A stretch of 64,000 bases of DNA from Pterois miles (lineage: Eukaryota > Chordata > Actinopteri > Perciformes > Scorpaenidae), in NCBI GenBank assembly GCA_947000775.1, contig CAMQGK010000242.1:4399001-4463000 (forward strand). Reading direction: 5' to 3'. The notes beneath the pieces are model-generated. The model was not told the origin of the DNA. It ran no database searches and was given only the letters and a program-made list of their open reading frames with translations. Within the stretch, counting starts at the first letter, position 1. Every line of letters starts with the position of its first letter. Shown here piece after piece: positions 45,495 through 56,016 of the stretch. The position numbers and the translations under genes are program-made.

Positions 45495-46165
45495 CAGTAG
45501 AAAACTATAACACGTTTAAGGACGTCATCTTGGCCTCTGGGAAACACTGATCCACGTTTTCAACATATTCTCACATTTATAAACCAAACAACAAATGGAT
45601 TAATTGAGGAAATAATCAACAGATTAATCGACAGTGGAAATCATTTGCTGCAGCTCGAGTCAACATTTAGTTTTTTTGCTCATTTTCATTTTTTGCTCCT
45701 GGTCTGCTGTTGGAATAGAAACTGATTATATTATATACAATAAAATTATTTAAGTCATTTCTGTTATTGTATCATTGTATTAGTCGTGTTTGTGTTTACT
45801 GGCCCAGAGACTGAGGATGGATATTAGTAGAGATGCAAAGATCAATTAGTTGTAAACTATTAAATAAATTGCCAGTTATTTTAATAATCAAAAATAAAAC
45901 TAAATGTAAACTGATCGGTTGGAGTAATTTTTTAAGTTACTTTTAAAGATTTAAGTTTTTAACGTCTGATTCCAGCTTCTTAAATGTGTTTTTTTTCTGG
46001 TTTCTTTCCTCCTCTATGACAGTAAACTGTATATCTTTGACTTGTGGACAAAATAAGACATTTGAGGACGTCATCATGGGCTCTGGGAAACACTGATCAA
46101 CATTTTTCACCATTTTCTGATATTTTAGAAACTGAACAACTGATCGATTAATCAAGAAAATAACT
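45495..46165 (-). repeat. R8 repeat, two inverse copies
   Basis: On the reverse strand 46165-45835 reads GTTGATCAGTGTTTCCCAGA, GCCCATGATGACGTCCTCAA, ATTTTGTCCACAAGTCAAAG, GTTTACTGTCATAGAGGAGG and ACACATTTAAGAAGCTGGAA, as in the forward copy at 43345. 45495-45665 is a shorter copy (GGACGTCATCTTGGCCTCTG, ACTGATCCACGTTTTC, AATAATCAACAGATTAATCG). Confidence 0.7.
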
Positions 46166-47999
46166 GTGTGTAGCAAAATAGCATCACATTTTCATAATTT
46201 TGGCTTTGACAGTTCTCATGACATCTCCGGCGAAGAGCCATCGCTGCCGCAGGAACAGCAGCCGCTGACGTAACGTATGTGTAATTAAAATATGTACATT
46301 AATGAGATAATAATAAGTTTAACCGACTAGTATTTGTGGTGCCGACTAGGGAGGGTAGCAACATTTAATCGACTAATCGCTCACATCCCTTGTGCTGTCA
46401 TAGTAAAAAAGCTGAAACGACTGCAGTAATGTCTGATTAAAAACTGTATCTGAGTGAATGAATGAAACTGTATTTGGCTGATAGACTTTTCATGAGCTTG
46501 TTGACAACATACTGTTGGAGTCATTGGACGTCTCTGGCTGTCACCTTCCCAAACAAGTCTTTTACGTTTAGGTTTTAATCATCGCCTTTATGAATTTATT
46601 AATTAATACAAACCTGCGTATGTGTGTCTGAGTGAGTGTGTGCTTGATGAAGTTTAAGAAGCAGTGATGCAAAACATGATGGGCAAAAGGGACACATCTG
46701 GTCATAACAGCCCCGGGGAGGCACACACACATTTGTACATCTTGGACTCCAACTGTCACGCTGTAATGGTAAAACCGAGTCCTCACCCTCTTCCTGACTC
46801 TCCTTTAACCCAAACACCGAGTCTAAACCGTCAAACAGCCCTCTGAAGCAGTGAGGACGATTGTCTATATCTGCATACGTTACTTTTTTAAAACCTGGTA
46901 TTAATTTGTTTTCTAAATCCTGCTCCGATTATGAGAGAATCTGAACTAGAAACACGTCTGAGATCTTTAAAGTGTTGCTGCTGTGTTGCCTCTCATTTTT
47001 TTACTTTAATACCTTTTCATTATTAAGTTCTTAGATGGTCCTGATAAAATCTAATGTCTAGGTAATTAAATCTGGAGGAGGAGTTCAGTAAAGCCAGTAA
47101 AGCCCGCAGGAAGAGCGCCGGTCATTGAGCCTGATGTTCGTAGAGGGCAAACAGTGGTACCACAACTTCTGTGTCCGTCGTGTGACGTCATTGGGCCCAG
47201 AAAGACTTTTTCTCATAGACTTACATTGAGACAGAGACGCCTGTAACTCAGCAGATAATTTCTTTTTAGGTGAACAACCCCCCAGTATGAACACTAACAG
47301 CCCTTAATTAAATCATTCTGCCCTACAAGTTGTAAATCACTCAAATAGCTGAATCCAGAGTTATTTCATTCCTCTGTTTATGTCTATGGAGACCCAGACC
47401 GTGACAAGCCTTGACATTGGGACCCTGTGACCGAGTCATGTGACCGAACACATGTAGTAGGGCCCAATAAGACCCGGAAGACTCCAGAACATTCGGGTAC
47501 TTCTCCAGATGGAAGTCGAGCCATTTTGACGTCATGCGCCGCTGAGCAACTTTCAAAGATCAGGGCCCCGCCCCCAACACTGGATCCAGTTCTCCTTATA
47601 CATCCATGGGTAAAACGCTAAAAGTGTGCAAAAATGGCACATTGACTTCTAAATAGGTGACTTCCTGTTGGGTTTTGGGTATAACTCCAGCTTTTTTGTG
47701 TGTCTCCACATTACATCTGCCTGCTAAATTTCATATGTGTAGGTGAAACTGGATTTTACCTACTTTGTAGGAGATGCTAGCGAACGGCCAAGCCCGAGAC
47801 CCTTCAAATAACAATTCTGACACCACATCTGATAAGTGTGCAAAACTTAACAACTTTTCGAGCACCTTAACATGGAAAGGATCGTATGTAGCCTTTTGCA
47901 CAATAAAATCTGCATTTACACTTCCATTATTTTTAAATTAAATTAGGTTTTTTATATCTTTCTCTGTCTTCCCAGTGGTGTTCCTCATGTATTTAAGTC
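46166..47999. other. Non-coding, no firm element
   Basis: 46335-46390 (GCCGACTAGGGAGGGTAGCA, CATTTAATCGACTAATCG, CTCACATCCCTT) has a hAT-like flavour but no pairing ends. 47130-47600 resembles dispersed fish sequence (GTGTGACGTCATTGGGCCCA) without a second copy here. No exon. Confidence 0.35.
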
Positions 48000-48029
48000 C
48001 GAATTCAGGAGCTCAGGAGTACCAGTAGG

Positions 48030-48645
48030 AAGCTTAGCACTGTACTGCTGTGGACGCCACATTAGTTCAGATCAGAAAGTCACACAATCACACAAACTAG
48101 CCGATCGATGCAGCGGTAGACCAATACCTCGCCTGTTCTGTGACTGGAGTCTGGTGGCTTTGAAGACAGCAATATTAGTTTAGACTATTAGCTTCACTGG
48201 TGTGTCAGAAAGGGCTGTCTGATGGCAAGGTAAAGCTGTGAAAATATCTTAAATATAGCGTACACTTAAACTGATACTGATTCTTTTTGTTGGCTAAAAT
48301 ATGTTTTTCTGCTGGCTTCATCCACAGCTGCTTTACCTCGCCGTCAGACAGCCCTTTCTGACGGGAAACTGAAGCTGTTATATTGTTGTTTTCTGTACAT
48401 AAATGATGTTCTTTCCTGACTTTTCTCTGGTCTTTGCTCTTCACTTCAAATACTGGATAGTTTTACTTTTTCGTCCCTCTAAAAACAATGTAAAGGCTAA
48501 GTGATGTACTGTTGTGGATACCACATTAGCACAATAACACAAACAAACCAACCGACTGATGCAGCAGCAGGCCAGCAGTTCTGAGCGGCAAAATTACTGA
48601 TTTTGTGAATGGAGTCTGGTGGCTTTGAAGACGGGTATATAACAA
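48030..48645 (+). repeat. R9 duplication around an inverted repeat
   Basis: 48038-48185 and 48510-48635 are diverged direct copies (GTACTG(C/T)TGTGGA(C/T)(G/A)CCACATTAG, GATGCAGC, GGAGTCTGGTGGCTTTGAAG). Between them 48207-48242 (CAGAAAGGGCTGTCTGATGG..AAGCTGTG) and 48325-48361 (CACAGCTGCTTTACCTCGCC..CCCTTTCTG) are inverted arms of about 35 bases with an 82-base loop. Confidence 0.75.
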
Positions 48646-48744
48646 CTCATTGAGTCTTGACATGTCCAGTATGGCGGCTCCAAATGCCAATGCGGCCCCT
48701 ACCTGTGTGTATATATACATGTGTGTGTGTGTGTGTGTGTGTGC

Positions 48745-48789
<45 letters not shown>

Positions 48790-49149
48790 GTTTCAACCCC
48801 TCTCGGTCTCGACTCCCTCTGGTCTTGGTCTCAACTGCCACGCTGCCTCGAGTATCGACAACAATGTTTAAGGATTTGTCTCATTTTGCTGTGACTGTGA
48901 GGACGCGAGGATCACACAGTGACAGGAGTGAATCGTCTTCCTGTTGACGCTCACAGTGTTGCTTTATCTCTCTATCTGTCTCCTTCACACAGCGCCGAGT
49001 CGCCTCCAGTCAAGCGTGTCTTATTGGCCTTCTGTTTGACTTCCTATTCAGCTCAGTGTGTGTGAGAGTGTGAGAGATCCAGATGGAGATGGTTTTATAA
49101 TCACGGGACAGTTGTTGTTTTTATCATTATTTTATCAATGTTTTTACTG
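48646..49149. other. Non-coding with (TG)n at 48720-48788
   Basis: The TG tract has three CG interruptions. No exon. 49000-49060 is unremarkable. Confidence 0.6.
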
Positions 49150-50095
49150 CTCACTAAACTGAGAATGAAGAGTGGAGAGGAGAGGAGGAAGATGAGGAAA
49201 CAGGAGGAAGAGGAGAGGAGAGACAAACAGAAAGTAATATTGCAAAGGTCTCGTTGAAACAAAGAGAGGAGAGAGATAAATACAGAGAGAGGAGGAGAAT
49301 AAACAAGAGGGAAAAAATGACAGGAGCAACAAAGGGAGAAAACAGGTGAAAGAGGAGCAGATAAGAGGAGCAACAAATAAAGATGAGAGGAGAGGAGTGA
49401 TGGAAGGAGGAGAAGCAGCGCTACTAATGAAGAGGAGGGAGAAGATGACAGAAAAGAGAGAGAGGAAGTACAAAAGAAGACAGAGCATGAGAGGAGGAAG
49501 GAAGAAGAAAGAAAGGTAATAAAGGTGTTTTTAAAACGAGAGGAGACAAAGGTAACAAACAAGAGGGGAGATAAACGTGAAAGAGGAGCAGATGAGAGGA
49601 GCAACAAATACTGATGAGAACAGAGGAGTGATGGAAGGAGAAGATGAGGAGAAAACAAGGTTGCTGATGTCTCATTTAAATGAGGAAAAGAGATGACAAG
49701 AAGTACAGAACAATGACGGCGAGGAGAGAAACAAATAGAGGAAAAGACGATGAAGAAAAGGTGGAGAAGAGAGGAGTGATGGAGGGATGAAAGGATGAGT
49801 AGAAGGAGAGAGGAGAGAAGAGGAGAGGAAACAAGAGGAGGAGGAGAGAGAAGAGGAGAAGTAACAGGAGAGGAGAGGAAAGAGGAGAGGATAGAAGGAA
49901 GAAAAGATGAGTAGAAAACAAGGTTGCTAGTGTCTCCTTGAAATGAGTAAAAGAGGAGAAGAAGTACAGAGTAATGAAGAAGAGAGAAATAAAGAGAAAA
50001 AGGAAAGGAAGGTTAGAAAGAAGGAGAAGAGGAGATACGAGTCACAGGAAACAAAAGGGGAGAAAGAGGAAAAGAGGAGGAACAGGACAACAGTT
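49150..50095 (+). repeat. Purine-rich array, units of about 230-260 bases
   Basis: About 945 bases with more than three quarters A and G by eye on the plus strand. Marker blocks repeat: GTGAAAGAGGAGCAGAT (49347, 49577), GAGGAGTGATGGA(A/G)GG (49392, 49622, 49770), AAGGTTGCT(G/A)(A/G)TGTCTC (49657, 49918) and GAAGTACAGA(A/G)(C/T)AATGA (49698, 49957). So there are about four diverged units. Long Ser/Leu-rich reverse frames (for example 49101-49658) are low complexity and not genes. Confidence 0.85.
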
Positions 50096-50486
50096 GAATT
50101 TGAATCTGTTTGCCTCGAGTACATACAGGGTTATTATATATCTCTATACCTCTCTGGTTGTTCATTATAATTAACTTAATTACTTAATTAACTTAATTGT
50201 ACAAACCTGATCAGTTTATTTTGACTGGGAGAAGCTCCGAACGTTCAGACCCTCGTCCTTCTTTCTTCTTCTGTGGTCCCTGCTACTATTATCCTATCTG
50301 AGAGGTGTCATTTCGTTTAGCTGATTTATTATCCTAATCCATCCCATTATTATCATCTTATTATCTCCTACAGTGTTAAAACATCTATCCCAACCTGTCA
50401 CCATATTGATTTCAACCAACTGGCATTTAAGTAAGGGATAATGTACAGCGAGCTGGGTCTCTCATCACCCTGAAGGGTTTATTTCA
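50096..50486. other. Non-coding
   Basis: TTAACTTAATTACTTAATTAAC at 50171-50192 is a short repeat. No exon. Confidence 0.4.
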
Positions 50487-50595
50487 CAACAATGACCTGC
50501 TGGCTGTACATTATCCCACTTATTACATGGCCTCTTACTGATGAAATCAATATTTTGACACTGAAACGGTCCACCAGAGTCCGACAGCATAACTG
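50487..50595 (-). repeat. R5 fragment
   Basis: CTGTACATTATCCCACTTAT is shared with 7806-7825. The inverse GTCGGACTCTGGTGGACCGT is shared with 1372-1391. Confidence 0.55.
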
Positions 50596-51273
50596 TGCCC
50601 ATAGCAGCACAAGCCAACTATTCAGAGATCCTGGTGTCATGGCGTCTTTACTATCTGACCAGCACAACACAGAAGTCATTCACTTGTGTCGATGTACAAT
50701 AATCAATTAGACTTGGGTGATATGACGAGATTATCATTACACACGGTATTGATTGGCCATGATAATGGTCCTCACATGTCCACGATAACAGAACAATATT
50801 CGATTATGTTGAAAACAGGGATTCACCACTATATTGCAAGCCCAGCAGGCCTGGGGTGACTCTCTGGCGGGCAAACATCAGGGAATTATGTATTTTTGAT
50901 GTTTTATGAACTAAAATATGTTATACAGGTAGCAAATTGTTTTAAGGAATAACTAACTAATAAGAGGGAGGGAGCGTGTGTGTGACGGAGTGACAGAAGC
51001 AGCTGTAAAACTGATAAACACATTTCATTTCCTATATTCTTCACAATAATAGTCCCTCGTGATTTTGTTATTCAAAAGCTTTTATTATGAAGCAGAAAAG
51101 TCAGGGGTTGGCTTTTCATCAGCAGCAACTTAACACAACTCCTATGCAGCTGAGAAGTGAGATGGTTATAATAAAGTAGATATCTGAAAGTGAAGTCGGA
51201 GATTCAGTCAGAATCTACAGAAGTAGTGAAAGCTAACGTCTTTCTCTCTGGACTCGTGCTTGTTTGAGGGGGA
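50596..51273. other. Non-coding; possible MITE at 50710-50850
   Basis: AGACTTGGGTGATATGACGA and ATATTGCAAGCCCAGCAGG face each other about 125 bases apart and are weakly inverted (TTGGG/CCCAG). Too weak to call an element. Confidence 0.3.
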
Positions 51274-51474
51274 GAAGGGGGGTCGTTGGCCAATTTTAAA
51301 CCAAACCAAAAAGGAGAGAACGTGAAAGAAGTGGTTTGTAAAATGTGCAATGAACAAGTCATGACTAAAGATGGAAACGCCACAAATCTCCACAAACTCT
51401 CCAAGCAGACTACACAAGTCTGCCACCGACTCCCTCCACAGGGAGCAGCCGGACCAGAAGTCCTCCCACGATGA
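51274..51474 (+). pseudogene. Relic BED zinc-finger fragment of a hAT-type transposase
   Basis: The forward frame reads ANFKPNQKGE, NVKEVVCKMCNEQV, MTKDGNATNLHKLSKQ, TTQVCHRLPP and stops at 51472-51474. The order aromatic-FKPN-KGE, C-x2-C, then KxGNTTNL is that of the N-terminal BED finger of hAT transposases and ZBED proteins (family knowledge). The expected His pair (NLxxHLxxxH) is damaged, as only NLHKLSKQTTQVCH remains. Nothing like the DDE catalytic core or the C-terminal dimerisation region follows before 53 kb. This is a short decayed fragment, not a gene. There is no evidence that it came from the source of the TAGGGATG elements nearby. Confidence 0.6.
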
Positions 51475-53109
51475 GCAGTCAGCCCTCAATCAAAGGGAAC
51501 GCCACATAAACGGTGGTCTGAGTGTACGAGGACAGTTACTATTCACCAGCTGATTGATCTGATTTATTGATCTCAGCATGTCATTGTGTAAAATAGTGCT
51601 AACTGTCTATTCATTGTGGTCACTTATGTATTACAATGTACAGTCTGTGTCTCCAGTTCATAGATATTTATATGTATGTGCGTCTCCCTTCAGCTGTTTT
51701 TGGGTGGTAATATTGTATATCGTCTCTCTTCATGTTGTCAGTCAGGAACTTTTACTATCGGCCAACCCTAGTACCAGAACATTAAAGTAACTAGCTTACT
51801 AACTTACTAACTAGCTTTCCATTTGCAGATTACTTCATCAGCTAACATTATGAAGCAAAACCATCCTTTACACAGATATCAGTTCAGACAGGATGAGAAA
51901 AAAAAAGTGTTTTTTGATCATTAAAGCATGTTAACTAGACGAAACCCTAAATACAAGCATGAACCTGGAAATGAGCAGATACGTCTCCTTTAAAACGGGG
52001 GAAACAGGACAGCAAACAAGGAAAAGAGTGATTGAGAGGAGACAATATACAGTATACTATAACTGGAGGAGGAAAGATGTGTTTACAGAGATAAGAGGTT
52101 AGCAGATGAAAAGAGAAGCGGAGGAAGGAGAAAACGTGAGGAACTTTCTCATAGCAATAAAACTTTATCTCAGCTTTTCTTACTTTTCTCCATCTGCTTC
52201 TGTTTCCTCTGTCACTTTCTCTCTGACTCTTTATCTCCCTCTCTCTCTCTCCGTCCCTCCCACCACATTCGCAGGGTTCATCCAAGTCGCGTTGACGCCC
52301 ACTCACCTCCAACATGCTACCTCAGTTTCCATGGTAATCGAGTAGCGACATAAATATATACTTTAACATTCAGCACTCCACAACTCATTAAGAACATCTC
52401 CGGATGAGAAAATTCATCTCTCAGGGTGTTGTTCTTCTTAAAAGGCCACCACGGTGAATTTAGGGACGTGTTTTTGTGAGCGTGACGCCAGAGAAGCACT
52501 GAGAGCTCGTGAACCTGCGAGGACGTCGGCATGTAAAAGAGCTGGAGCTGCTCCGCAGAGCGTGGCGTGATGGTAAATGTGACCCAGGGGGATTTCATGA
52601 CTACAAGAGAACATTTTCTAGTTCACGACTCATGAGAGAGTCAGAACAAAGCTTATTTGGGTATAAAAGCTCCAAAATTGTGTTCACAAAATCAGTCTTC
52701 CATTCAGCCATGTGATATTAACCCTTTCAGGGGTCTGACAGTTGTCTCCTCTAGACAGCAGATAGGTAGTCGTGTTGGTCAACATGTTGTGGCTGACATC
52801 ATGGCTGACCAGCGCCAGCAGGCACACGGATTCCCACCTCCTCTTGTAGCGTACATCTGCTCCACTAGCTCCTGTATCTCAATAAGGCTCCTCTTAAATA
52901 TATTTATTGATTTTTTTTTTCTGAAAAGCCTTTATTCATGACAGTCTTATCCTCATTTCTCAGCTGGAGATCTGGCACTTATCAGATATTCAGCTCCATT
53001 GTCTTGGAATAACAAGAACTTCACTCTGATGCTTTTACAGTTTTTACTCTTATTACTATTTTATTTTACTACGAGGTATTTTTTCTTCTTTTATCGCTGC
53101 TTTCTCCCT
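51475..53109. other. Non-coding, no recognised element
   Basis: No exon seen. 52180-52260 is pyrimidine-rich (CTCTCT-like). T9 at 52911. Confidence 0.4.
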
Positions 53110-53184
53110 CCATGCATCTGTACTGACTGCAACATAAACACATCTGTGTGAATGTGCTACGCCCAGAGCTAGTGACGTAAGATA
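53110..53184 (+). repeat. R1 fragment
   Basis: CATGCATCTGTACTGACTGC, AACACATCTGTGTGAATGTG and CAGAGCTAGTGACGTAAGAT. Confidence 0.6.
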
Positions 53185-53217
53185 AATTTGAGCGGCAGTG
53201 GCTCAGTTGGTAGAACA

Positions 53218-54102
53218 TAGGGATGTTAATAATAATTAACTAATAACCAACATTAAGTATTTAGCCAATTAATGCTATCAGTTAAAGGGTTAAAAGAAAT
53301 ATTAATAATTAACTGAAAAGTTGAGAAAAACTCAGAGGAGAGGCTCGTCACTTTAAGGAGAAAAACTGGTCCACCTTAAGAGCTTTAGCTTGTAGCCTCG
53401 AAGCATTTATTCACCAACAAATAAGCATCATGGATGCTGCAGTAAATCTCCTGACGGTGAACTGGAGACAGTGAACGCAGCACCGTGGCTGCTACAGTAA
53501 CTCTCCTGACGGTGAACTGGAGACAGTGAACGCAGCACCGTGGCTGCTACAGTAACTCTCCTGACGGTGAACTGGAGACAGTGAAAGCAGCACCGTGTCT
53601 GCTACAGTTCTTCTCCTGACGGTGAAGTGGAGACAGTGAACGCAGCACCGTGGCTGCTACAGTTCTTCTCCTGACGGTGAAGTGGAGACAGTGAACGTAG
53701 CACCGTGGCTGCTACAGTAAATCGCCTGACGGTGAACTGGAGACAGTGAATGCAGCACTGTGGCTGCTACAGTAACTCTCCTGATGGTGAAGTGGAGACA
53801 GTGAATGCAGCACCATGGCTGCTATGGTAAATCGCATGACGGTGAACTGGAGACAGTGAACGCAGCACCATGGCTGCTACAGTGATTTTCCTGATGTTGA
53901 AGTGGAGACAGTGAAAGCAGCACCGCGGCTGCTACAGTGATTTTCCTGATGATGAACTGGAGACAGTGAACGCAGCACCGTGGCTGCTACAGTAACACTC
54001 CTGAGCCCATGTGAGGCACGAATCTTGTCGGTTAACGGGTTCATAATCGGTTAACGAGGATCGGTTATTGGCTCAGAACATTTTTCATAAGTAGCATCCC
54101 TA
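53218..54102 (-). mobile_element. Complete TAGGGATG hAT-like non-autonomous element (R4, copy 4)
   Basis: Begins TAGGGATGTTAATAATAATT and ends GTAGCATCCCTA, so the first 8-11 bases are inverted at the ends. Flanked by GTAGAACA (53210-53217) and GTAGAGCA (54103-54110): an 8-base target duplication with one mismatch. Both belong to the interrupted SINE, whose expected sequence is restored when one is removed. TAGGG/CAGGG termini and 8-base duplications are the mark of the hAT superfamily. There is no transposase; instead the middle is the 55-bp minisatellite (53435-54005). The strand is given as minus to match the orientation of the copy at 33379. Confidence 0.88.
53435..54005 (-). repeat. 55-bp minisatellite inside the hAT-like element (about 10 units)
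   Basis: ACTGGAGACAGTGAACGCAG, CACCGTGGCTGCTACAGTAA, CTCTCCTGACGGTGA repeats every 55 bases (for example 53461, 53516, 53571). It is the reverse complement of the unit at 33531. Variants: GTTCTTCTCC (53607, 53662), ATCGC(C/A)TGAC (53720, 53829) and GATTTTCC (53883, 53938). The variant set differs from that of the 33-kb array, so the two diversified separately. Confidence 0.93.
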
Positions 54103-54225
54103 GTAGAGCAGGTCATTCTTTAACCACAAGGTCGGCGGTTCGATCACCAGTTTCTACTGTTTGCATGTCAAAGTGTCCTTGAGCAAGAGACATTTAACCC
54201 CAAGCTGCTCCTCAGACACTATGGG

Positions 54226-54354
54226 CAGGTCGGGGTTGTAGACACAGGACTTTCACCCAAGAGACTTCGAACTAAAAGTCAACAAACTATGATGTCTTAC
54301 TAAACAAAGTTTAGTAGTTTTGTTGAGTTTTCTGTTTTGTGTTGTTTCAGTTAA
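54226..54354 (+). repeat. R1 fragment
   Basis: ACACAGGACTTTCACCCAAG, AGACTTCGAACTAAAAGTC and AGTTTAGTAGTTTTGTTG. Confidence 0.45.
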
Positions 54355-54505
54355 TTTAAATTCAATTCAATTCAGTTTATCTAGAGACACTTTTCATATG
54401 GAGCAGGTACGGACCATACTGCCCCATGAGCATCCACTAGGTACAACAGTGGTAAGAAAAAAACCTTGAACAGGTGGAAACCTGAGCAGAATTTACAACA
54501 TTAAC
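54355..54505 (+). repeat. ATTCAATTCA-type teleost retroelement fragment
   Basis: AATTCAATTCAATTCAGTTT, ATCTAGAGACACTTTTCATA, TGGAGCAGGTACGGACCATA, ACAACAGTGGTAAGAAAAA and AACAGGTGGAAACCTGAGCA resemble in order a very common fish repeat (ATTCAATTCAATTTTATTTA..GCGACAGTGG..AAGAAACCT; recalled). Confidence 0.55.
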
Positions 54506-54589
54506 CATGTGTTTAAAACAGTTTAAAACTGTGACTGTGATCCAGGAGAAAACTGAGAAGAATGCAGTTTAGTTGTATGGAAATGTAAT

Positions 54590-56016
54590 TTTGTAGGAGA
54601 CAGGGTTTGAAGCTGCTGTCATCCTGATTGTCTTTACTACATTTTATTATGTTGGTCTATTCTGTACAAACAGCATCTATTGCATGTTTGTTCTTCCAGA
54701 GAGAGGGATCCCTCATGACTTTCTCTTCCTGATGTTTCTTTCATTTTTCCCATTAAAAGGGTTTTTTGGGGAGTTTTAGCTGATCTGAATCAAGATTGTG
54801 ATGCTGCAATCCACTGCAAGTTGGGAATCAATAATGTGGAGTTGGTTTTCCGATCTAAATGTGTCCCAGTGCATCTGCTCAGGAAAACATGGACGCCTGC
54901 AGCAGACATGATGTTGATATGGCAAGACACCAAACCATCTTTAGGTCGGGTTCACACCTAAAGGTCTCGTTCCTGAACCAAACCAATACAAGGATGATAC
55001 ATTTTTCCAGTTTACAACTGCTCTGGTTTACGTTCACCAAGGCAAAAATCAAACGGTTCACAAATTGTAAACTCACGTGGTGGCAATGTCATTTGCTTAT
55101 TGGTCAGACGCACGGCGGGCAAAGAGACAACAAACCGCTCCTAATTTCTAGCTGGATATCGTGGATCATGGAGCAGTGTCAGGTTCTGTTCATGTTGATC
55201 TGGAACGCATCTGCAGTGGTTATTAAATACTTTATCAATGCAGGCATTCCTCGGTGTTCTTATAAACCTTCTCAAGTAATTGAATACTGGCCAGATATTT
55301 AGGAGGTACCTGACTGCACCATGAGTCCAGGTTTGTCGCGTCTCTCAATACTTTGCTAGCAAACATGCTAATAGCCACCTTTTAACCAATGAAATGGCAG
55401 ATAAAATGGTGCGCTTCCTGTCATTGGTTTGAATGGTGTTCATACCAGACATGACCCGCTCAGAGTTCACTTGACAGTAGACCCAGACCACCCCTTCTAG
55501 GCGGACCAGGGAGCGGTTGTTTGGTCCGCACCAGGATTCGATTCCTGCATTCACACCAACCCAAACAAACAACACAAAGGAGGGTAAACATTGCAGGGTT
55601 CGGTTCAAACAAGGATGAAACAAGGCTGGTGTGAACGCACCCTTAAATTAACAACTAGTGAATCATGTGGGGAGATATCTCTCATACAACTAAATCACCT
55701 AATAATCACTATGATTAAAAATACAACCTTTTATTCCAAACCACAAATGAACTGGATGGAAATGGCGGCTAAACATTGTTCCAGCATATTTCACAACATA
55801 AACACTGCTGAAAGAAAAAAAAATAATTATGAAAACGTAATTCTGCTCACAGTTCACTCAAACTCGGACTAGATGAATCTTGCCAACTTCCAACCTGTTT
55901 CATTGCACTTTTTTCTGAGTACCGTGGATGGCAGCATGAGGACAGAGGGAGTCGTATGATGTGCAGATAAAGTAAATTAGTGATACTGAGTTATACAAAT
56001 AAAATTAACTTGACTA
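54590..56016 (+). mobile_element. Retroelement 3' region split by an insert
   Basis: Left piece 54590-54778: GTAGGAGACAGGGTTTGAAG, TTATTATGTTGGTCTATTCT, GAGAGAGGGATCCCTC, TCTTCCTGATGTTTCTTTC, GGGTTTTTTGGGGAGTTTT. Right piece about 55908-56016: GACAGAGGGAGTCGTATGAT, TATACAAATAAAATTAACTTGAC. Together these follow the order of a very common teleost retroelement 3' region (recalled). 1.13 kb intervenes, containing the TTA-flanked MITE. Confidence 0.55.
54944..55642 (+). mobile_element. PIF/Harbinger-like MITE
   Basis: Ends GGTCGGGTTCACACC (54944-54958) and GGTGTGAACGCACCC (55628-55642) are inverted repeats agreeing at 12 of 15 positions. TTA directly precedes (54941-54943) and follows (55643-55645). 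A three-base TTA/TAA duplication and a GGGTGCGTTCACACC terminus are typical of PIF/Harbinger-derived elements. The interior has no sustained open frame beyond 54859-55302, which starts outside the element and has no domain. Confidence 0.75.

Larger units (their letters stand above)
53185..54225 (+). mobile_element. tRNA-derived SINE, interrupted by the hAT-like element
   Basis: Left piece 53185-53217 has the A box (TGGCTCAGTTGGTAGAACA). The right piece 54103-54225 continues GTAGAGCAGGTCATTC, then the B box GGTTCGATCAC (54137-54147) and GTGTCCTTGAGCAAGAGACA. Joined, it matches the SINE at 17250-17345 in order. The 885 bases between are an inserted element. Confidence 0.8.

Noticed and set aside
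49101..49658. Reverse Ser/Leu-rich open frame of 185 codons
   Set aside because: Product of a purine-rich array; low complexity, overlapped by other frames of the same kind.
53387..53420. Conserved block as a host exon shared with 10.29 kb
   Set aside because: The block GGTGAATAAATGC..GAGGCTACAAGC is shared because both lie inside the same transposable element.
54859..55302. Forward open frame of 147 codons
   Set aside because: Starts outside and ends inside a MITE; no domain or splice evidence.
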